This document shows, one piece after another, positions 23,960 through 29,472 of a stretch of 29,472 nucleotides of DNA (within the stretch, counting starts at the first letter, position 1; each line of letters starts with the position of its first letter). The notes beneath the pieces are model-generated. The model was not told where the DNA came from. It was given only the letters and a program-made list of their open reading frames with translations, and searched no databases. The DNA lies in the NCBI GenBank assembly GCA_964423645.1, contig CAYRFE010000037.1:1-29472 (forward strand), read 5' to 3'. The position numbers and the translations under genes are program-made. This stretch comes from CAYRFE01 sp964423645 [NCBI: uncultured bacterium] (GTDB lineage Bacteria; Macinerneyibacteriota; Macinerneyibacteria; Macinerneyibacteriales).

Positions 23960-24110
23960 AAACACTATATTTGTTTGCCCACCCCAAACCCCTCCCACAC
24001 CTCGATACAATTGCTTCGCAATCACTCGGTGACCATTGGGAGGGGCTTAATTTTTTATATAGTGGGGACTTCGTCCCCACACCCCTTTTTAAGAGAATTT
24101 TTAAAAAACA
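23960..24110 (+). repeat. Palindromic intergenic repeat, copy 4 (nested form)
   Basis: Starts with ACACTATATTTGTTTGCCCACCCC, as in copy 2a. The outer stem CCCCTCCC (23989-23996) pairs with GGGAGGGG (24038-24045). Unlike the simple loop of copy 2a, 41 bases intervene and hold CACC/GGTG and an inner ATTGC-TTC-GCAAT hairpin. The hairpin GTGGGGACTTCGTCCCCAC (24062-24080) then follows, and a poorly conserved tail. The second hairpin lies about 50 nt past the stop of the gene ending at 24129 and is followed on the minus strand by an AT-rich stretch, so it could help end that transcript. Confidence 0.85.
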
Positions 24111-24128
24111 ATAATTGAGTATTTACCT

Positions 24129-25076
24129 TTATTTCTTATCTTTAAAATCGTAGTTATAATTATATTTTTCGAAACCGGATGATGTCTGTGAACTCGACAC
24201 ACGTGTCAAAATAAAAAGTCGCACCCCCTCCTTATCCCCCATGAGATAATATACCATGTTGTTTGTAAAGATCATTTTTTTAAGTATTGGCGCACCATTG
24301 ATTCTCGGTAATTTTATGCGATCTTGGATTGAGTTCGCATCAAAAGGTATAAAGCCAACGCTAACTTCAGAACTTAGTGGAACTCCATATTCTAAATATA
24401 TCCCCCCAGTGCTTGCACCAAATATTTTTACCCAATACTTCCCGATATACTTTTCTTTTTTTATTTTATTTACAGTATGAGAAATAAGAGTATTATCCTC
24501 TACAAGATGAGAGTATTCAGCAATAACATTTCCTTGGAATCGTTGCCCTTTTTCAACTATAACTTTTTCAGGTTTTATCCAATTTCCATTATTCCATACA
24601 GCGCCACTTACTCCAAGTTGAGTAACATACAATTTACCATCATCAATTCCCGATATTTGAAACATACTCCGCAAATTAGAATTTTCATCTTTTCCTTTGG
24701 GGACATTCGAATAGTAATTGTCAGAATACTGTTTAGTTTTTAAATTATAATAGTTTATTCGAGTATTCTCCATAATAAATACATTCTCTTTATACACGAG
24801 AAAACTTGTTTGCGGGTGTAATGTATCACCAAAATTTCGATTTATTTTATAATCACCGGTTTTTTTACCGGTTTCCAATGAGAATTCAAGAACACGAATA
24901 TTGTACGAGTCTAAGATATACAACTTATTTGAATCAACCCAGAAATTATTAACACTGGCATTTTCAAAATAAGTCTTGTAAGATAGATACATTATCTCGG
25001 TTGCCTTAAAAGCGGCATGCGCAGGTAGTAACAACAAAGAAATGAAAATGAACAAAATGCCAACATTTCTCTTCAT
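24129..25076 (-). CDS. Secreted protein, probable beta-propeller (unknown function)
   Basis: A 315-residue protein with a classical signal peptide (MKRNVGILFIFISLLLLPAHA, cleavage after Ala21), so it is exported but not a lipoprotein. The mature chain shows short strand-turn repeats typical of propellers: NNFWVDSNKLYILDSYNIRV, SFLVYKENVFIMENTRI, GIDDGKLYVTQLG, TNNMVYYLMGDKEGVRLFIL. The GKGPGEY motif of the 12509/13528 pair is absent. It follows holA by 48 bp on the same strand and may be read through from that operon. Moderately AT-rich. I do not recognise a named family; the partial gene at 28826 looks like a similar type. Confidence 0.7.
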   Translation of the reverse strand: MKRNVGILFIFISLLLLPAHAAFKATEIMYLSYKTYFENASVNNFWVDSNKLYILDSYNIRVLEFSLETGKKTGDYKINRNFGDTLHPQTSFLVYKENVFIMENTRINYYNLKTKQYSDNYYSNVPKGKDENSNLRSMFQISGIDDGKLYVTQLGVSGAVWNNGNWIKPEKVIVEKGQRFQGNVIAEYSHLVEDNTLISHTVNKIKKEKYIGKYWVKIFGASTGGIYLEYGVPLSSEVSVGFIPFDANSIQDRIKLPRINGAPILKKMIFTNNMVYYLMGDKEGVRLFILTRVSSSQTSSGFEKYNYNYDFKDKK

Positions 25077-25124
25077 AGTATAACTTCTTCCCTAATATTC
25101 ACTTATGGGTGTGCACAGTTTAAA

Positions 25125-26144
25125 TTATCCCCACACCGGTGCGAGAAGATCATACAACACGGTAATCGGAGATTCACTGGTCTTCACCCTGCTATCGGCT
25201 TCAGCGCACGACTGCAATACCATTCCGATCACCTGAGGTGATAGTAAGCGTGACGACTGTCGATATCCGTTTTGGCGAAATACATACGGGTGAAGTCCTA
25301 CCTTACGTGCGACCTCATCATCTGAAAGTGACGAATACTTTTGTATGCGTGCAAGCATTGCCATCTCGCGGTATATTGCTCCGATCACCGACAAAACTTC
25401 AGTGTCTCCCGCATGGCGAAAATACAGTACCATCTTTTCAAAACACTTATGTTTATTCTTTCTTCGCAATTCCGCGAGAATATCATACATACTCGTACCG
25501 CTGTAATTACCGTCGAATGCGTCTGCATCCGCTGCGGTAATGATTTTTTTATTACCGATAAATGTGAGCATTTTATCGATCTCTTGGAATAAGATATCGG
25601 AATTATCTTCAAATTTAACAATAATTCTACGTAATGCATCTTCCTCTATCGTATACCCTTGCTCTGCGACATAACTACGTACAATTTCAGGGATCTTGTT
25701 GGCATAAATCTTTTTAAAATGAAATATATGGTCCGCAGGTATCAGTGAAAACGGTGAAACACTTTTTTTATCTTCGTTTTTTTTTGGTTTCTTTGTTTTC
25801 GCAGTGATCTTCAGAGCATCGAATGCGATCAACAGCAAGGTATTGGGTAACGCTTCACCCATCTGCACCACATTGATCAATTCGGCAGGTTTATCAATAT
25901 TTTCTATATGTTTCACTATGACGAGTCGTCCATCGGAGAACATATCAGCCGATTCCATCGTTTGACGAATTGCTTCTGCTTTTACATCACCTGCATGATA
26001 TACATCGACATCTTCTCCCCAGCCTTTACGGGCAGACTTCAGTATACGGTTATAATAATACGGGCTTTCTGCAATGACAAGATAAACACCACGGAACTTT
26101 CGTGATTCGATTTGATCGGTAAAGATTGAGAGTTCATCGGCCAT
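25125..26144 (-). CDS. holA: DNA polymerase III delta subunit
   Basis: A 339-residue clamp-loader delta subunit, which opens the beta sliding clamp. The N-terminal domain begins with the beta-clamp-contacting region (FRGVYLVIAESPYYYNRIL) and the ADMFSDGRLVIVKHIE strand. The middle AAA+ domain lacks Walker motifs, as expected for delta, and has EIDKMLTF and the ADADAFDG linker. The C-terminal collar has REMAMLARIQKYSSLSDDEVARKVGLHPYVFRQ. A lysine-rich insert near 115-128 is unusual. Its ATG overlaps the lptE stop by one base (TAATG), giving the lptE-holA order also found in enterobacteria. Confidence 0.94.
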   Translation of the reverse strand: MADELSIFTDQIESRKFRGVYLVIAESPYYYNRILKSARKGWGEDVDVYHAGDVKAEAIRQTMESADMFSDGRLVIVKHIENIDKPAELINVVQMGEALPNTLLLIAFDALKITAKTKKPKKNEDKKSVSPFSLIPADHIFHFKKIYANKIPEIVRSYVAEQGYTIEEDALRRIIVKFEDNSDILFQEIDKMLTFIGNKKIITAADADAFDGNYSGTSMYDILAELRRKNKHKCFEKMVLYFRHAGDTEVLSVIGAIYREMAMLARIQKYSSLSDDEVARKVGLHPYVFRQNGYRQSSRLLSPQVIGMVLQSCAEADSRVKTSESPITVLYDLLAPVWG

Positions 26145-26629
26145 TAAAATCCCTCGACGATCAATGATTTCAATTCTTCGGTCATTTTTTTTACTATATC
26201 GATCTTGAGTGTATCATCAGACACGTTTTTATCAAAACTGTAGACTTGTTCATAAGGGTACGACGTGCTTTCATCAAGCATTTCATCCTCTTTTACTCTG
26301 CGAAATGAATATGAGACCGTCAGAGTGATCTTAAACGATGTCGCACTCCCCTGCGAATCGGTAGACATTGTCTGACGAGCGTAATCGAGTATCGTGACGG
26401 AAAGTACGGCATCTGCAACAGATTCTTCGCGTACAACGGTAAAATTGTTGTCGATTTGAAATACTCGCGTGATGGCTTCGGTAAAGATTTGCGGTAAATT
26501 GTAATCCTTCGTTTTATTGACAACTTGCGCAATATGAATATTTTTCACATTTTGAAATCGCACTGATTTAAAGGTGTATGAGCACGACATCAATAGGAGA
26601 AACACACACACGACATATACATTTTTCAT
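26144..26629 (-). CDS. lptE: LptE-like LPS-assembly lipoprotein
   Basis: A 161-residue lipoprotein with a signal peptide and lipobox LLMSC (Cys16), then SYTF. The domain resembles LptE: FQNVKNIHIAQVVNKTKDYNLPQIFTEAITRVF, which is the usual strand followed by a helix. Then come TVVREESVADAVLSVTILDY and a C-terminal helix KIDIVKKMTEELKSLI. LptE plugs the LptD barrel that places lipopolysaccharide in the outer membrane, so its presence supports a diderm envelope. It overlaps nadB by 4 bp (ATGA) and holA by 1 bp. The assignment rests on length, lipobox and gene order more than on strong sequence identity. Confidence 0.8.
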   Translation of the reverse strand: MKNVYVVCVFLLLMSCSYTFKSVRFQNVKNIHIAQVVNKTKDYNLPQIFTEAITRVFQIDNNFTVVREESVADAVLSVTILDYARQTMSTDSQGSATSFKITLTVSYSFRRVKEDEMLDESTSYPYEQVYSFDKNVSDDTLKIDIVKKMTEELKSLIVEGF

Positions 26630-28221
26630 ACGACATCCTTTTTGGTAAATGAAGAATTCAACGTTTCAAAATACGGATCCTTCTGCGGATAATCAAGAGT
26701 GTAGTGAATACCTCGTGATTCCTTCCTCCATAATGCAGCATACACCGTGAGCTTCGCATTGATGATGATATTACGCATCTCCAACAGATTTACTGAAAGC
26801 GGATTTTCATAATAAAATTCGCGAATTTCTTCTTCTATCAATTCTATCCTTCGTAACGCTGCCTGTAATCGTTTGTCAGAGCGTACAATACCGACAAAAT
26901 TCCACATTGTCCGCCGCAATTCATCCCAATCATGATTGATAATTACATTTTCATGTCGTGGGGTTGTCGGGGATTCCCAATCATCGAGTGGGGGGATTTC
27001 TAATCCCGGTGATTCGTGCACAGCGACACGAGATACATTCGCCGCCATAACAGCGCCTTCTAACAAGGAATTGCTTGCAAGCCGATTTGCGCCATGGAAC
27101 CCTGTACATGCAGTCTCCCCAACAGCGAATAGATTATCTATATCGGTATGACCTTCAACATCTGCCCGCACACCGCCGCACGTATAATGTGCCGCGGGAA
27201 CGATGGGAATCATATCCTTGGTGATATCAATATTGTATTCTTTGCACTTCGCCAAAATATTGGGGAATCGTTCTCGAATAAAATCATCACTTTTCATACT
27301 TATATCAAGAAACATATGGTCAACACCAGAAGATTTCATCTCATTATCGATTGCACGGGCAACGACGTCACGGGGTGCGAGTGATTTCATCGGATGATAC
27401 TTATGCATAAAAGGTTGCCCGTTATAATCTTTGAGTATACCGCCCTCTCCTCGTACTGCCTCCGAAATAAGAAAATTCTTTGCATACGGATGATACAATG
27501 TTGTGGGATGAAATTGCATAAATTCCATATTCTCTATCGCGGCACCCGCTCTGAATGCCATCGCGATTCCGTCACCGGTCGCTATATCGGGGTTCGATGT
27601 ATAAAGATATATCTTACCGGCACCTCCGGTTGCCAATACCGTTTTTTTTGCACCAATAGATATTACTTCATTATTTTTGATATCATACACGAATGCTCCC
27701 CAACAGGTCTTCCGTGTAGAGGAGATCTTTGATAACTTATACTCCATGATAAGATCGACTGCATGATGATGCGACATTACCAATATCTGAGGGTGTTTGG
27801 CCGCACACTCATACAGTTTTTCTTCTATTTCCTGTCCTGTGGTATCCTTAAAGTATAAAACACGATTCTTGGTATGTGCTCCTTCGCGTGAGCGCTTGTA
27901 TCCTTTATCGTTGTGCTCAAAGTGGACACCATACTGCTCCAGTAACGCAATCGCTGACGGAGCATGACGTATAATCGTGTCGACCACACTTTTTTGACAC
28001 AATCCGTCACCGGCAAGAAGAGTATCCTGAATGTGCTCTTCGAATGAATCATCATCCGTTCCTATGACCGCGGCGATCCCTCCTTGTGCGTACATTGTAT
28101 TCGATTCGGTAGGTTTTGTTTTTGTGACAAGGATAACTTGTCCCGATCGTGCAAGCTCAAGGCTTGTCAATAATCCTGCGATACCGGAACCAATGACGAG
28201 ATAATCGGTTTTAACAATCAT
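26626..28221 (-). CDS. nadB: L-aspartate oxidase
   Basis: A 531-residue FAD enzyme that oxidises L-aspartate to iminoaspartate, the first step of de novo NAD synthesis. FAD motif DYLVIGSGIAGLLTSLELARSG (about 6-27). Substrate and flavin region: NTMYAQGGIAAVIG (41-54), GGAGKIYLYTSNPDIATGDGIAMAFRAGA, FMQFHPTTLY, EAVRGEGGIL, APRDVVARAID, HYTCGGVRAD, FAVGETACTGFHGANRLASNSLLEG, then a helical C-terminal domain. ATG 28221 is preferred to GTG 28227 because GAGGT lies 6 nt upstream. It heads nadB-lptE-holA. NadA and NadC are not in the window. In an anaerobe it would use fumarate or another acceptor instead of oxygen (inference). Confidence 0.96.
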   Translation of the reverse strand: MIVKTDYLVIGSGIAGLLTSLELARSGQVILVTKTKPTESNTMYAQGGIAAVIGTDDDSFEEHIQDTLLAGDGLCQKSVVDTIIRHAPSAIALLEQYGVHFEHNDKGYKRSREGAHTKNRVLYFKDTTGQEIEEKLYECAAKHPQILVMSHHHAVDLIMEYKLSKISSTRKTCWGAFVYDIKNNEVISIGAKKTVLATGGAGKIYLYTSNPDIATGDGIAMAFRAGAAIENMEFMQFHPTTLYHPYAKNFLISEAVRGEGGILKDYNGQPFMHKYHPMKSLAPRDVVARAIDNEMKSSGVDHMFLDISMKSDDFIRERFPNILAKCKEYNIDITKDMIPIVPAAHYTCGGVRADVEGHTDIDNLFAVGETACTGFHGANRLASNSLLEGAVMAANVSRVAVHESPGLEIPPLDDWESPTTPRHENVIINHDWDELRRTMWNFVGIVRSDKRLQAALRRIELIEEEIREFYYENPLSVNLLEMRNIIINAKLTVYAALWRKESRGIHYTLDYPQKDPYFETLNSSFTKKDVV

Positions 28222-28241
28222 ATGCACACCTCATACCGCTG

Positions 28242-28269
28242 ATAATAGCCTAATCAGTTCGATTGTCAA
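28242..28269 (-). promoter_or_regulatory. sigma70-like promoter of nadB-lptE-holA
   Basis: Minus strand: perfect -35 TTGACA (28269-28264), 16-bp spacer, -10 TATTAT (28247-28242). The leader is about 14 nt. No NiaR/NrtR-type operator was recognised around it. Confidence 0.8.
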
Positions 28270-28302
28270 TAGATGAGAAGATGTCATATTCATCTGACCA
28301 CG

Positions 28303-28449
28303 TCACAATCTATCACCTGATGGGATGCGTTTCAGAATTCGTTCTTTATCGGTAATGCATGCTGCACATTTCCTGCCGGCAGTGACCTTGCTACATTCGA
28401 CTTGAACAAGGGGCATGCGGTCTGCTGCCGGTACAATTTTATACAACAT
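28303..28449 (-). CDS. Possible small Cys-containing protein (48 aa)
   Basis: Minus-strand reading frame from ATG 28449 to TGA 28303, 48 residues. It starts MLYKIVPAADRMPLVQVECS and continues KVTAGRKCAACITDK, ending in a basic helix-like RILKRIPSGDRL. Three cysteines (19, 28, 31) with a CxxC pair could bind a metal. The composition looks protein-like and the frame ends before the nadB promoter, on the same strand. Against it: no Shine-Dalgarno is visible before ATG, a stop lies two codons upstream, and I recognise no family. It could be the surviving piece of a longer gene. The rest of 28270-28540 shows nothing firm. Confidence 0.4.
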   Translation of the reverse strand: MLYKIVPAADRMPLVQVECSKVTAGRKCAACITDKERILKRIPSGDRL

Positions 28450-28544
28450 AGTTTATTTTTCGATAAAGACCGTTACGAAGGATTACGCTACACACGGGGG
28501 TTCCCCAAGTGGTGAACAATCGCTTACATAAAGGTTTTTTGTAA

Positions 28545-28690
28545 TATACAAGGGGCAGAAAATCTTTCTGTCCGCCTGCCGATTTTCACGGGAAGGGTTT
28601 ATTTTGTTATATAGTGGGCACTTCGTACCCACACCCATTTTTAGAAAATAAAGAATATTTGAATGTTTTGTATTTTTGCAAAGATACACT
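28545..28690 (+). repeat. Palindromic intergenic repeat, copy 5
   Basis: Degenerate GGGCAGAAA...TTTCTGTCC hairpin at about 28552-28573, then CCTGCCGATTTTCACGGG. The hairpin GTGGGCAC-TTC-GTACCCAC (28614-28632) has one C/A mismatch relative to the canonical copy. Then ACACCCATTTTTAGAAAATAAAG and a decayed tail ending TTTTTGCAAAGAT. A further isolated tail (TTTGCAAAGGTCTT) lies at 28809-28822, next to the stop of the last gene. No gene is present between 28450 and 28825. Confidence 0.75.
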
Positions 28691-28743
28691 TTCATTTTTT
28701 TCTCAAAAAGGGAGCGTGGACAACGTTTTCGCTTTATATTAAT

Positions 28744-28772
28744 AAAAACCCCTCCCGATAATTACGAGAGGG
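28744..28772 (-). terminator. Intrinsic terminator of the partial gene at the window end
   Basis: Minus strand: stem CCCTCTCG/CGGGAGGG (8 bp with one G-U pair, 28772-28750), 7-nt loop, then G and a run of T (28748-28744). It lies 54 nt after the stop codon at 28826. Confidence 0.8.
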
Positions 28773-28825
28773 AGTAAAGGATGGGCGCAAATAAACTCTT
28801 TATAGTTTGCAAAGGTCTTAAAAAA

Positions 28826-29472
28826 TTAATTCAATGTAGCAAAATAGAGCATAGTATCATCCGGCGTCATTTTTTTATCCGCGTTAAGAACCTGTTTCTG
28901 ATAGATAATTGATCCGTCTTTTCTGAAAAACACTGATCCTATCCTCTCGGTATCTGAATTTTCCAATAAATAATACCCTTTATATTCTCCTTCAGGACTG
29001 TACATTTCGACCACGGATTCCTTTGCCGCATCAGGAGTATATCCCATGACATAGAAATAATTGTTCATAAAATGAAATGTCAGAACACCCTTTGCCGCGA
29101 TGCGCAATTGACGCTGCTCGCCACTTTGCGTATTTTCTTCATCATAGGTATCTTTTGACAAATGGATGAGTTTTGTTTTTTTGATCTCCTTCAATTCTTT
29201 CCCGACGAACTTGAGAAATTGAAGGTTATTGTTCAGGATATTTGCGCGCATGATATACGTATCATTACCGGCCATGCCGTAGCTTGTCTCCTGCATTGCC
29301 TTCATCATATCTTCCGGTGTCGCATTTTGAGGATTGAATTCTTTTGTCGGGAAATAACTTCTTACGACCTCCCCTTGAGCATTCATTTCGGCGATCTGAT
29401 ACTTACCCGTACTCAACGGAATAAAATATTTGCCGCTTGGCGATATGAACATCGGCGCAGCGATACGTCCGT
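28826..29472 (-). CDS. Partial gene: propeller-like protein of unknown function (5' end outside window)
   Basis: An open frame of at least 215 codons that continues past position 29472 without a stop, so the internal ATG at 29452 is not the real start. It shows strand-turn units of a beta-propeller: FISPSGKYFIPLSTGKYQIAEM, MNAQGEVVRSYFPTKEF, NNYFYVMGYTPDA, VEMYSPEGEYKGYYLLE, VFFRKDGSIIYQKQVL. The two 'xPxGEx' turns resemble 6-bladed propeller repeats, as in the protein at 24129 and, more loosely, the pair at 12509-14556. No catalytic motif is seen. An N-terminal signal sequence would be expected in the missing part. Confidence 0.75.
   Translation of the reverse strand, partial: GRIAAPMFISPSGKYFIPLSTGKYQIAEMNAQGEVVRSYFPTKEFNPQNATPEDMMKAMQETSYGMAGNDTYIMRANILNNNLQFLKFVGKELKEIKKTKLIHLSKDTYDEENTQSGEQRQLRIAAKGVLTFHFMNNYFYVMGYTPDAAKESVVEMYSPEGEYKGYYLLENSDTERIGSVFFRKDGSIIYQKQVLNADKKMTPDDTMLYFATLN

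Overview
The window looks like a chromosomal segment of a Gram-negative (diderm), probably strictly anaerobic bacterium with a moderate-to-low GC genome. The outer membrane is inferred from an LptE-like lipoprotein and other lipobox proteins. Anaerobic, ferredoxin-based metabolism is inferred from pyruvate:ferredoxin oxidoreductase, a two-subunit NfnAB-type transhydrogenase and an EtfBA/acyl-CoA dehydrogenase operon. I cannot place the organism in a phylum from sequence alone. The 'GKGPGEY' beta-propeller lipoproteins recall Bacteroidota, but the rest of the gene set is not diagnostic.

Layout. 1-1973: tRNA-Lys and a two-gene type II-like restriction-modification system (methylase then PD-(D/E)XK nuclease, ATGA overlap). 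2093-6132: DedA membrane protein, an orphan periplasmic binding protein, a gamma-glutamyltransferase without signal peptide, and a TauE/SafE transporter. 6133-6766: intergenic, with palindromic repeats and a terminator. 6767-10450: etfB-etfA-acyl-CoA dehydrogenase operon with its promoter. 10451-11020: repeat-filled gap. 11021-12093: polysaccharide deacetylase and a convergent small hydrophobic protein. 12398-15134: a very AT-rich three-gene operon of two paralogous beta-propeller lipoproteins and a membrane-anchored thioredoxin-like protein. 15215-15939: a periplasmic binding protein gene broken by one frameshift at a homopolymer. 16054-18284: nfnA-nfnB. 18285-18798: repeats, an IS481-type transposase remnant and a terminator. 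18799-22338: PFOR. 22663-23805: Gate-domain membrane protein. 24129-25076: secreted beta-propeller-like protein. 25125-28221: nadB-lptE-holA operon. 28303-28449: a possible 48-residue cysteine-containing protein. 28826-29472: partial propeller-like gene running off the window.

Function as a whole. PFOR reduces ferredoxin while oxidising pyruvate, NfnAB links ferredoxin, NADH and NADPH pools, and EtfBA with the acyl-CoA dehydrogenase moves electrons to or from acyl-CoA. The EtfB motif resembles the NADH-linked, possibly bifurcating type. The nadB-lptE-holA unit is housekeeping. The R-M pair, AT-rich propeller cassette, IS remnant and repeats form the accessory layer.

The most distinctive non-coding signal is a modular family of palindromic intergenic elements, seen at five loci and all in one orientation. 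Ten sigma70-like promoters could be read by eye; six have 16-bp spacers, and two put the start codon so close to the -10 box that the mRNA would be leaderless.
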